From positions 5,439,403 to 5,503,402 of the forward strand of contig JAFMSR010000017.1 of assembly GCA_022818135.1 (NCBI GenBank): 64,000 bases of DNA, in the 5' to 3' direction. The notes under the pieces are model-generated. The model was not told the origin of the DNA, searched no databases, and saw only the letters and a list, made by a program, of their open reading frames with translations. The translations under genes and the position numbers were made by a program. This document shows, one piece after another, positions 24,957-35,788 of this stretch. Position 1 is the first letter of the stretch. Each line of letters opens with the position of its first letter. The stretch is from Saxidomus purpurata. Its lineage: Eukaryota; Mollusca; Bivalvia; Venerida; Veneridae.

Positions 24957-27690
24957 TCAAATTTTACGTAATCTGTCATATTCCTCCAATACTCCAGATG
25001 GAGGTTGAACACTTTTTTGGGAGAATTTCAGTATGTACAAGCCTGACAATGATTTCACTCTACTTAAAGCAACATAACCCATACCTTTTTCAAACACAGA
25101 TAAACCTATATCAACTGCAACTTTGGTTAAGGACAGACCTTGAACTTTGTGAATAGTACATGCCCAAGATAAAGTTAAAGGAAATTGACTCCTTACAACA
25201 TTACGCCCACACAATATATAAGAAAACTCAACTCTCCCAACAGAAATGAAATCACGTCCATCAATTTTCAAGGCACGCCCAACAGAAGGATCATCAAATA
25301 AGACATTCACATTTTCAACAACACCATTGTTGTCATATTCAAATGAATGAATATTTCCAACAGCTCCATTTACTAAGCCTTGATCTGTGTGAATATTCCG
25401 TATAAGCATGACTCATGCTCCAACACACAATGACAGCTGTAAAGGCAAACCACCAACACATTCATCATCAATATTGTGAAAGTCACTTGGTACCTCAGAA
25501 CCTGCAGCATTATCATAATGCCCAAAGGTATGAACAGCTTTAATGGTAACAACAATCGCAGACATTTTCTCAAGCTGAACTGTATTAAAAGCAGAAACAT
25601 TTCTGCGCAATGGAAAAATGTGCATAACATTGTCAACATCTGTCGGAGTAAAATCTAGTCTACTTACAAGAAGAGACATATCTTCTTTGCTTAGAAGACC
25701 TACTCTAGCACGATTTAGTAAATTAGCATACAAACTATCTTGGGACTGTCTCATACTTTGTGACAGGAAGACTGGCTTGAATAAATTCCATAATAATGTA
25801 TTTGTATAAGCATATTTTCCACATACAGGTCTTAACTGGAAAAAGTCTCCAACGACAATTACATGCAATCCACCAAATGGTCTGTCATCATTTAGGATTT
25901 CTGTCAATCTCCTACTTATGTATGTTAACATTCGATCACTGACCATACTGATCTCATCAATGATGATAATAGTCTTAAATTTGTTAAATTGACGTTGTAA
26001 TCTAGATAACACACATTCAGATAAATGTTCATACTCGAGATATTTACCCACTGGAATTTTTAAGAGACTATGAATAGTACTGCCTCTAATATTTCGAGCT
26101 GCAGTACCAGTTGGAGCACAAACAACATCAACTGGTGAACAGCCAGCTTGGTGACTTGTAAATAACTGTAAATGAGCAACAATCATGTTCACAAAAAAGA
26201 CTTCCCTGTCCCTGCTCCACCAGTTATAAAGTAATGGAAAGGTTGTCTACTCAAAGATGTAGTCTGAAAGTGTACCATTATTTGCTCTAAAACACTCCTT
26301 TGGCAAGGAGAAAGCAAGGCAACGTTTTTTTTAAACTCAGCTACAGACATGTCACAACACTCCAATTCATGTAATTCACGGACAGCATTTTCAATCTCAT
26401 AAGTTTGTATATCATCTCTAGTGGGAATATTAGAGTCATCAGAAAATGGCAATGAAGACACATTACTAACAATGTCAACAGCTGCATTGTCATCAATAAC
26501 ACCATTTTGCATGGCTGTCAATTCTTGTTGACTAATTCGAATTCGTCGAACAGCATTTTCAATTTCAGATGCTATGGAAGCAAACATAAAAGTAACACTC
26601 GTATCAAATAATGACTCTTTTGAGTCAAACGCCTCTTTTGCAGTATTATAGCCAGCAAGTAAATCACTGTCTCTACGATGAGGCAAAAGTAAAAGTAACA
26701 TACTATAATAATAATCTTCACTACCAAATGAAAACTTAGGACACCTTACAACAGAAAATTTCCCTTTTCTACGAAACCAAACATTATAAGAGGAACAATA
26801 AATTTTGTTTTCCTTTTTTTTGGCTCAGGTGTCTTGACATACCAAGAACCAAAATACATGAAACTGAAGCTCTAAAGAAGCTGGTCTGTCTCTATAGTAG
26901 TCTAAAATGTTGTGCTGGAAAATATTAGTATCATTATCACTAAGATTTTCAAGTTCACATGAAGAACGTAACATTTTCATGCGTTTCTCAAAAGGCCATG
27001 TGTTCAAATAAACAAATTCTCTAGAAGCATGCAATAATTGTAAAGTGCCCATCCTAAATGCTGCTTCCTGAGCACTCATTCGTCTGTGTTTAAGCACACA
27101 TAGTCCAATTTTCTTTAAACGGATATGTCTAGGCATGGTAGGGTCTTCATTTAAAACATTTTGTATCAAATTACCTAAAGCATTTTTTAGGTCATCAGGC
27201 TCAGATATGCATAAATATGAGCATACATAGTAAGCAGCTCCTTCAGCATTTTGCACATATTTGATATCCATATTGGCACGCCAGTGTCTAAGAATTACTG
27301 CACTGTAATCATTTACAAACCTACTCTGCTCATTTCTAGCTGTGACATAAAACCGACCTTTGTTTCGTTCATGTACATACATATTTCTCACAAGTCTAGT
27401 TTGTTTGGCAACATGCCTTGGAAATCCAAATCTACACTTTCTAGTATTGCCATTACAGTAAGTACTATGATGATGTATCTGAAGTCTACGAACAAGAGAA
27501 CACAATTCTTTATCAGCACTTTCATCTGGCAAGTTTGAAGAAATTGTTTGATTTATGTACTCTAAAGCACTTGTTATGTACAGTATTATTATTGATTTCC
27601 TTAGGTACATCTTCAACCCAAAAAAACATATGAATATGGGGACTAATCCTCTATTTTGAAATTCAACTCTAGCAAAATAGTCAATCATTA
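24957..27690 (-). pseudogene. Helitron Rep-helicase (RepHel), broken
   Basis: RepHel nicks and unwinds DNA for rolling-circle transposition. Reading from 27,690 downwards: the Rep part has the HUH motif PHIHMFFW (27,641-27,617), CRFGFPRHV, then WRANMDIKYVQNAEGAAYYV with the tyrosine site. The PIF1 helicase part has GGAGTGKS (Walker A), APTGTAARNIRGSTIHSLL, IIIDEISMVS, GDFFQLRPV, TIHKVQGLSLTK and YVALSRVKSLSGLYIL. Breaks seen: frameshifts on both sides of the HUH motif (near 27,645 and 27,590), more near 26,830-26,700, a one-base shift in the T-run just after Walker A (about 26,190), and a TGA at 25,413 where CGA is expected in the VGARVML motif. The N-terminal part of Rep is missing where the LINE sequence begins. 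Confidence 0.85.
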
Positions 27691-30049
27691 TAAACAGGTT
27701 TCCAGCCACTCAAATATGCATGCTGATACGTTAAAATACCAGGCAGATTTTGAAACTCAATATCAACACCTGGTATATTCTCAAGATGAAAATAATAATA
27801 ACACCATACTGAATATGGCCTTCAGTTTACAAGAATTAAAAATAAATATAAAAAATAAAAAGAATTCTGCACCAGGAACGGACAGAATCAGCTATGAGCT
27901 ATTTAAACATATGCCAGATTCCTTGCTAGAGCTATGGCTGACGCTCTTCAACAGGGTATGGGTTGAGGGTGTGTACCCGGAGGTATGGAAGGAGGCCTGT
28001 GTCATACCTCTGCATAAAGCTGGTAAGAATCCAGCTGAGCCTAAATCATATAGGCCTATAAGTTTCACCTCCCATGCTGGTAAAATAATGGAAAGCATGG
28101 TGAAAGCCAGACTCGAGTACCTCTTAGAGTCTAATAACATCTTAAACCCATATCAATCAGGGTTCCGCAAGGGGAGAAGTACCCTTGATCAACTAGTGAG
28201 ACTTCAACATGATATTATCTCAGCTAAGAACAGGTCCAGATCAGTTTTGGCAATATTTCTGGATCTAACGGCAGCTTTCGACCTAACGTGGTCTTTTGGG
28301 GTCTTATTTAAACTAAGGCAGTACGGTGTGACGGGGCATTGCTTCCAGTACCTCAGATCCTTCCTAGAGGGCAGAAAGATTAGAGTAAAAGTTCAAGGAG
28401 AAGTGTCTGATGAAGCCGAGCTGGAAAGAGGTACTCCTCAGGGCGCGATACTGTCCCCATTATTATTTTCTCTCATAATAAATGGGCTCCCTGAAACTCT
28501 CAAGGGATCAGGGATGGTTATAAGCCAGTTTGCAGATGATTCTGGAACATGGAAAACTGGGTCCAATTTGGTCAAACTTGCCAAAGATGCACAGGCAGGA
28601 TTGGACTCTCTGGGAGGTTGGGCTAAAAACTGGGGTTTCAAAATTTCAGAGACAAAAACTGTAGGCATACTATTTGGGTTACAACCTCAGCACACTTTGA
28701 ACGTAACTTTAGATGGCACACCAATAAATTTTGTAAAAGTTGCCAAATGTTTAGGAGTTACTTTAGATAAAAAACTCACATTTGAGCAACACATCAAAGA
28801 ATTGGTCACCAGGTGCCAAAGAGACTTGCAAGTCATGAAAAAACTTAGATATACAGACTTTGGTTCAGATAAAGGAAGTCTGTTAATGTTATACAAGTGT
28901 CTAATACGTTCAAAATTAGACTATGGTGCACAAGTCTATGCTAGTGCAAACTTATGTCACCTCAGAAAGCTCGACATCATTCAGAATAAGGCCCTCAGGT
29001 TGGCTCTAGGCGCATTACCATCCACTCCTGCCTACCTGGTTGAACTGGAGGCGGGGGTACCACCCCTGCGTCTTAGGAGACAGGAGCAAATCCTCAGGTA
29101 CTGGGCGAGGGTCAGGGCTAGGACCACGAATCCCGTCAATGATATCATAGGACAGGGATACTTTGTTAGGTCATGTTTTAAAAACCACATGTTACCTTTT
29201 GGGGCTATGGTACAAGAAATGGCTGAGGGGTGCGACATCCATAATATGACTGTGGCTGACCAGGCCCCATGCGGTCCTGCACCCTGGACCCTCACTTTGC
29301 CTGATGTTGACCTTACACTACAGCATAAAGTTAAGAAATCTGATCTGGTTCATCTCGCCAAATCAGAATCTCAAATACATTTTGATAATAATTACTCAGG
29401 TCATCTACACATTTATACAGATGGGTCAAAAGATCCTGACTCAGGAAAATGTTCCTCTGCAGTGGTTATTCCATACAAGCAAGAAAAAATAATAAATAGA
29501 ATTCCAAATCATACCTCTATATACACTGCAGAAATGATTGCCATAGATACTGCTATGAGCTGGGCTCTAAATCATAAACACCAAAAAGTGGCTATTTTCT
29601 CAGATTCACTATCATCACTAATTTCAATGGTATCAAATAATAGCCACTCAAGACCAGAGTTAGGCAGATATCAGGCAATGAGAGTGCAGACAGCGCAGCC
29701 AAATTGGGTCTGGGACTGCCCGCAGTCACACTAAATATTCCATACTCCCCCACTGAAGTCTATGCCAGGATTCGAACCTATGTCCTGGATAAATGGCGGG
29801 AAGATTTGAAGTATAAATCCTTCATGCACACTTTCCGCAGAAGCACGATGGGGCTCAGCCGCCCAATGGACTACTCTACCAAATATAGAGTGGATAAGTC
29901 AATTACCCGGCTGAGATTTGGCGCAAATCTACTACCTGCAAGCGCAGGCCAGTATATTTTAAAAGTGGCACCGGTTTGCCCCCAATGCAGTGTGGAATAC
30001 GACACCCCTCATTTCCTATTTGACTGCACCGCTTTACATTCACAGAGAC
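27691..30049 (+). pseudogene. LINE ORF2: reverse transcriptase + RNase H (I/Nimb-like), 5' part
   Basis: This non-LTR retrotransposon protein would copy its RNA into DNA at a target site. The reverse transcriptase is nearly complete and open: KSYRPISFTSHAGKIMES, FLDLTAAFDLTW (motif A), RGTPQGAILSPLLFSLIING (motif B), FADDS (catalytic loop) and KCLGVTLDKKLTFEQHI. RNase H follows with YTDGSKD, TAEMIAID and IFSDSLSS. At about 29,676 a deletion with frameshift removes the segment that normally holds the conserved His before GNESADSAAK, which resumes in another frame. A C-terminal CPQCSVEYDTPHFLFDC knuckle follows. No endonuclease domain precedes the RT, so the copy is 5'-truncated. The frame continues at 35,396 after a transposon insertion. 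The 5' junction, about 27,690-27,715, abuts the Helitron. Confidence 0.85.
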
Positions 30050-30785
30050 CACAGTGTCCTAGCGTACAGTAAGCCGAAACGGAAGTTGCTGATCTGTACG
30101 CTGATGATCAGTTAGTTGTTGGCACAAATTGAGGCCACCACGGTCTAGATTTTGTATTGAAAGTTTATCTAATTCGTCTTTTTTGAAGGAGATATTTTTG
30201 GGGTGAGTGTACCAGTTATTTATACTTTTATTGTGATCATGTTTGCCTCAAGTAAGGTGTAGTATAGTTGCAATCGGCCTTCGTTCCCAGTTTGATCACT
30301 GTCAAATTGACAAACGGCCAGGGAAAATTTGACTTTGTGTTCGCATATTTCATTGTATATATAGTTTCTGGTCTATAATTGTACCGGCGTGGAAGAAAAA
30401 AATATTTTTCTGACTCTTAGACTTCCTTGAATCGGGATTGAATGACTTGATGCAGAAAAAATAACTGTTTTGTTCCTTCACTGAAAGTGACCCGACTGTA
30501 CGCCTAATTGCAACTGTACACAATCGTTAGTTGTGCAGAAGTGTAAAAAAATCTGTACGCTTAGTTGTCGAAATAGTAAAATTGTTCTGATAAATTTAGT
30601 GTTTGATTCTATCATTAATGAACGATAACAAGTAGAAATTAATGTTATTTCTGCCATGGTTTCTACGTTTCAAAAAGCCGCTACTAGTTGCATTTTTCCC
30701 ACTCCAAGTAATTTTTCGTGTATATCGGGCCTGTTCAAGACGATTTAATGTATGTCCGGGTCCGTATTTGCATCCTTACTACAGA
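30050..30785 (+). repeat. left long terminal inverted repeat of the CACAGTG element
   Basis: The outer 440 bp or so (to the CACTGAAAGTGAC phrase at 30,480-30,492) match the right arm nearly base for base. The next 100 bp are unmatched, and homology resumes at about 30,635-30,785 (GGGCCTGTTCAAGACGAT) at clearly lower identity. Confidence 0.8.
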
Positions 30786-31147
30786 TGAAGCATGAAATAC
30801 TAGTTTTGAACTTGGTCCTAATATAAGGTTACATTAGGACCCAGTTTTGAACAATAAAAGCCGATTTGAAAATCAATCAATGTTAGCGTTAGACACGCTG
30901 ATATTTGTGTCCAAAAAAGAGCTCAAACATTTTAGTGGCACTGGAATAATTAAACTATACTGTGTCGAATCATTAGATACGTCTTTACTTTGAACCTATT
31001 GTGAATCAATGACGGGCGCCATATTGGCAGGATCTGGCTGAACCCAAAACTGATTTATATTTATTTTCTCTGAGTTTTATTATTATTAACAGCAAAAAAT
31101 AGATAGATTTTATGTGATTGCTTACAATTTCATTTGTGTCTTTTTAG

Positions 31148-31606
31148 GTTTGCCTCCAGAAGATGTTATATTGGTAAAGAATGACCGTCGGTCAAAATTG
31201 ACATATATATTAGGACCATGTGGACTACCTCATCAATTGGTCGAAAATAACATATCCTGGCATTCAGAGATATGTATGGTTACAATTATGTTGAAACGGA
31301 TGAATGGGTGACCTTTTCCTTCGTTGTATGATTGGCATACATTATGCAAGCCAACCAGGTATCTGAAGAACAGACTACTTAGCATTGGTTGGCGCTTAAG
31401 CAATAATGATGTAAAACAGGACATTGTACAAGTCCATCATGGAACGGACGAAGCTGCAATCATATATCCGTCATCATATAACCTGCAAGCATACATGGTG
31501 TTGGACGAGCAATATGTATCGGCAAAGAAGTGACATGTGGGAAGGAGCTGCGAAGTTGTTGAACCATGATAAGGGTACAGAGATAAAATTCCAGGGACAA
31601 AGTTAA
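31148..31606 (+). pseudogene. broken coding-like exon inside the CACAGTG element
   Basis: I do not recognise this. A good acceptor (TTGTGTCTTTTTAG, ending 31,147) opens a stretch whose translation looks protein-like but changes frame at least twice: LPPEDVILVKNDRRSKLTYI, then (other frame) DIVQVHHGTDEAAIIYPSSY, then (third frame) MWEGAAKLLNHDKGTEIKFQ ending at a TAA at 31,606. It has no RT, DDE or RAG hallmark that I can see. It could be the eroded 3' exon of the element's own gene or a captured host fragment. Confidence 0.35.
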
Positions 31607-33008
31607 TGATTACGATTCATCAATATTGAGTGACAAGTTAATGCAAAACTGTGACAAAGTCCCATGCACATACTAAACAGTATCCTGAAAAATATTATAA
31701 CTAATTCATGTAAGACATATCAAATTCGATGTGCTATAAAAGCAGAAGGGTATATCTAGGGTAACTTATAATGTATTATTATAAATATGTTGTCAGCAAA
31801 GGTATTCCCCCGCTACAAATATAGAGGTTGGATCTACCCAATACATTCTAGAAAAGTTACAGTCATATTGTTACCAAACAAGGAACACAATGAGAATTTA
31901 TTGTTCTAAATTTTCTATAACTGTATAATATTTCTTTTGTAATTTTAACAAAGTTGCATGCATCCTGTTTAATACATGTATGTTATAATCATTGCAAGTG
32001 CAGACCACTATGTGTTCAGCATTGAATCAGAAATCAACAGAAACACTCAAATTGTAGAAAAAGGTAAAATTGGCCGTGCCACTGCATATTTGCTTCATCA
32101 TACTTTATTGAATTTTTAATGGATTTTCTTTTAGGAGTCATTCATTTATTTTTTACATGTACAAACAGAGGAATTTTGAATCAGTGAAGAATAAATGGTG
32201 GTTAATAAAGAGCATAATAAAATAATATCAAGTTTTATATCGTCAGGTGGTTGTGTTCTTCCTATCCTATCCAGCAGTGCTTATGAATACTGTACACTGC
32301 CTTAACAATTTAACATGGCCATAATCATAATTGCAACACATTGACAGTATGTACATGTACACAAAAGTCCAATGGTTTTGAAACGGAAAACCGCCGTCCC
32401 ATATCCATAAATGACGTCTGGTTGATACCAACAGAATCTGGTCTTTCACATTCAGTTTATATGGCAAAACTTAGAGAAAGAGTAGAAATCGGTCATTAAG
32501 ACAAAAAAGCTAAGTCCTGTATAACCGTCCAGTAAAAAGTCAGTATCGTTTGTAATGCTGTCTGCACTGAATTCTTTGACAGAAAGCTGAGCTTCGGTGT
32601 ATCTTGTCCACTTAGATCTACTATAGAAATAACAGTGATCAAGTGCAACTCAGTCAATTGTATATATACACTTATCGACCATTACTGCCTCAATTTGATT
32701 ATTTCTCAATTCTGTAAAACAGTGTGCATCAACCTGCATTACACTGGTCATTTTGGCAGTGGTGTAGCAATAAATGTTTTATCATTCTCCCATTGCAATG
32801 GGGAAAAGTCACAATTTTCAGTCTGCATTGGCGTTAGTTTGGATCCTTTGTAGAGTAAACCATATGTAAAGATGGCATTCAGTTGCCCTTAGTTGGTTGC
32901 CCATCCACAGAATGTACGGAACACACCTGTAAAATTTAAACAAACACATTTCAGGAAACCATTTATATACCGGGAAAACAGTGGGGAAAACAGTGCAAAT
33001 CCAATTAA
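31607..33008. other. interior of the CACAGTG element, nothing recognised
   Basis: AT-rich; the short ORFs carry no motif. It belongs to the insert because it lies between the paired inverted repeats. Confidence 0.35.
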
Positions 33009-33009
33009 A

Positions 33010-34484
33010 ACTAGAGCTATCACTAAATGTGATTAATACCCCCAAAAGACTGCTTTATAAACTGAAGAAGTTCATAGTAACATAATACCTTGGAAACAAA
33101 CTAAAAAGAGATATTGTTCTTAGCAATAACTCTGTAATTTGTCAAGATAGAGTTATGGTTCTTGTACACTGCACTTCCTCTCATTGTGCTTGACCATTGT
33201 ATGAAGTTTTATTGAAATCCAACCAATAGTTTTCGAATCATGCTCCGGACAAGGAAAAGTAACAAAGGGCAATAACTCTGAAATGAGTCAAGATAGAGTT
33301 ATTGTTCTTTTGCACTGCACTTCCTCTCAATGTGCTTGACCATTGTATGAAGTTGTATTGAATTCCAACTTGTAGTTTTCGAATCATGCTCCAGACAAGG
33401 AAAAGTAACAAAGGGCAATAACCCTGTAATTAGTCAAGATGGAGTTATGGTTCCTGTGCACTGCACTTCCTCTCAATGTGCTTGACCATTGTATGAAGTT
33501 GTTTTGAATTCCAACCAGTAGTTTTCAAGTTATGCTTCGGACAAGGAAAAGTAACAAAGGGCAATAACTCAGTAAATACTCAAGATAGAGTTATAGTTCT
33601 TGTACACTGCACTTCCTCTGAGTGTGCTTGATCACTGTATGAAATTGTAATGAATTCCAACTAGTAGTTTTAAAGTTATGCTCCGGACAAGACAAAGTAA
33701 CAAAGGGCAATAACTCAGTAAATACTCAAGACAGAGTTATAGTTCTTGTACACTGCACTTCCTCTGAGTGTGCTTGATCATTGTATGAAATTGTAATGAA
33801 TTCCAACTAGTAGTTTTAAAGTTATGCTCCGGACAAGAAAAAATAACAAAGGGCAATAACTCTGTAATTAGTCAAGATGGAGTTATGGTTCTTGTGCACT
33901 GCACTTCCTCTTAATGTGCTTGACCATTGTATGAAATTGTATTGAATTCCAACCAGTAGTTTTCAAGTTATGCTCCGGACAAGGAAAAGTAACAAAGGGC
34001 AATAACTCTGTAATTAGTCAAGATGGAGTTATAGTTCTTGTGCACTGCACTTCCTCTCAATGTGCTTGACCATTGTATGAAGTTGTATTGAATTCCAACC
34101 AGTAGTTTTCAAGTTATGCTCCGGACAAGGAAAAGTAACAAAGGGCAATAACTCTGTAATTAGTCAAGATTGAGTTATAGTTCTTGTGCACTGCACTTCC
34201 TCTCAATGTGCTTGACCATTGTATGAAGTTATTGAATTCCAACTAGTAGTTTTCAAGTTATGCTCCGGACAAGGAAAAGTAACAAAGGGCAATAACTCTG
34301 TAATTAGTCAAGATGGAGTTATAGTTCTTGTGCACTGCACTTCCTCTCCATGTGCTTGTATGAAGTTGTATTGAATTCCAACTAGTTGTTTTCAAGTTAT
34401 GCTCCGGACAAGGAAAATGCAACAGACCGACCGACCACCGGGTGACTCCTATATACCCCCCTAAACTTCGTTTTGGGGGTATAA
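33010..34484 (+). repeat. pearl-like bivalve repeat, about nine 146-bp units, nested
   Basis: Head AACTAGAGCTATCACTAAAT then AATACCCCC, about nine direct units with a 146-bp period (GGGCAATAACTC at 33,267, 33,413, 33,559, 33,705, 33,851 and on), then a GACCGACCGACC stretch and a closing hairpin ATACCCCCCTAAACTTCGTT with TTGGGGGTAT. It inserted into the CACAGTG element, so it is the youngest layer at this locus. Confidence 0.75.
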
Positions 34485-34579
34485 TAAAAATGTATTTTAT
34501 CTACATACAGCTCATTTTTCTCTTGGAATTCCTACTGACTGACGGTATGAGATTGCATTGTTGTTTTCTAACACTCCTA

Positions 34580-35390
34580 TAGTAAGTATGCATTACAAAC
34601 CCGGACATAATATCAATCGTCTTGAACAGGCCCAATATACATGAACAATTACTTGAAGTGGATAACAACTGCAATAGCGGCTTTCCGAACGTGAAAATCA
34701 TGTCAGAACATTAATTAAATCTATAAATATTTTGACCAGACACAGATCTTCAAAGATATTTATAACACTAATAATGGCATAATGTGGCCAATCAATGTGA
34801 CCAATGAATGCGTAATTTGGCTTGTAAACTCGATGCTAGTAAATCGAACATATGATTTGGTTTTATTCATTAGAATTCTGAATATTATTTTTTTGAAACT
34901 AATCGTACAGTCTTATATTGAAATGTTGCAACTAAGCGTACATTCGTGTCACTTTCAGTGATTGAACAAAACAGTTATTTTTTCTGCATCAAGTCATTCA
35001 ATCTCGATTCAGGGAAGTCTTAGAGTCAGAAAAATATTTTTTTTCTTCCACGCCGGTACAATTATAGACCAGAAACTATATATACAATGAAATATGCGAA
35101 CACAAAGTCAAATTTTCCCTGGCCGTTTGTCAATTTGACAGTGATCAAACTGGGAACGAAGGCCGATTGCAACTATACTACACCTTACTTGAGGCAAACA
35201 TGATCACAATAAAAGTATAAATAACTGGTACACTTACCCCAAAAATATCTCCTTCAAAAAAGACGATTTAGATAAACTTTCAATACAAAATCTAGACCTT
35301 GGTGGCCTCAATATGTGCCAATAACTAACTGATCATCAGCATACAGATCAGCAACTTCCGTTTCGGCTTACTGTACGCTAGGACACTGTG
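34580..35390 (-). repeat. right long terminal inverted repeat of the CACAGTG element
   Basis: Reverse complement partner of 30,050-30,785. The outer 440 bp or so (about 34,950-35,390) are nearly identical. The inner part contains about 190 bp with no match on the left, then diverged homology down to about 34,580 (ATCGTCTTGAACAGGCCCAA). Confidence 0.8.
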
Positions 35391-35538
35391 GAGACAGGTA
35401 TTCAAAAGTGAAATGTCTAAACTGGGTCAAGAATTCAATATTAAAAATATCCTTGACCCAAGTAAAGCATTAAGTAAATCAATTTATAAACTATTGGAAA
35501 ACTACTTAGTTGACTGTCAAATGACTGATAAAATATAA
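35391..35538 (+). pseudogene. LINE ORF2, 3' part displaced by the transposon
   Basis: After the second GAGAC the LINE frame resumes: QVFKSEMSKLGQEFNIKNIL and on to a TAA at 35,536-35,538. The frame matches the segment that ends at 30,049 when one GAGAC copy is counted. It forms the normal short tail after the C-terminal zinc knuckle. The LINE 3' UTR probably runs to about 35,780 (AATAATAG), but no poly-A tail or target duplication could be fixed. Confidence 0.8.
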
Positions 35539-35788
35539 ATAACAGTCAATCATGTTCCCCACAAGCTAAAATTCTTTTTAATTCTGCATATTTATCCTAT
35601 TTTTACCAATATATAATAATGGTACAATCTATTCAGCCATTTCTTAGAAGAACATTCTCCTCTTTATACACATTTAAATAACTCCAGTCTATTAAAACAG
35701 TTGTTTGTTAAATTATTGTAACTGTAAATTTTTAAAATCTATAAAAAACAACACCAAAGATATTAACTAATAATAGAATCTAGATACT

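Larger units (their letters stand above)
30050..35390. mobile_element. Transib/RAG-like transposon with CACAGTG termini and 5-bp target duplication
   Basis: Both ends read CACAGTGTCCTAGCGTACAG inwards. GAGAC flanks both sides (30,045-30,049 and 35,391-35,395). Deleting the 5,341-bp insert and one GAGAC restores an open LINE frame (HSQRQVFKSEMSK across the join) to a TAA at 35,538, so ends and duplication are exact. CACAGTG matches the heptamer of V(D)J recombination signals, and a 5-bp duplication is the Transib/RAG habit. The inverted repeats are about 440 bp at roughly 96% identity, with diverged homology to about 750-800 bp. The subterminal motif CTGTACGCTTAGTTG recurs (30,091, 30,497, 30,564). 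No nonamer-like motif at 12 or 23 bp is evident. No RAG1, RAG2 or Transib transposase is visible inside; the interior has a broken coding-like segment and a nested bivalve repeat. It looks non-autonomous. Confidence 0.8.

Noticed and set aside
27656..29734. A 692-codon open frame as a host gene
   Set aside because: Its motifs are those of a LINE reverse transcriptase and RNase H, the first codon is TTG, and the frame runs into Helitron sequence at its 5' end.
30050..35390. A RAG1/RAG2 gene pair inside the CACAGTG element
   Set aside because: I looked for a long DDE-type or zinc-rich RAG1-like frame and a kelch-like RAG2 frame on both strands and saw neither. Only the ends and duplication support the Transib/RAG link.
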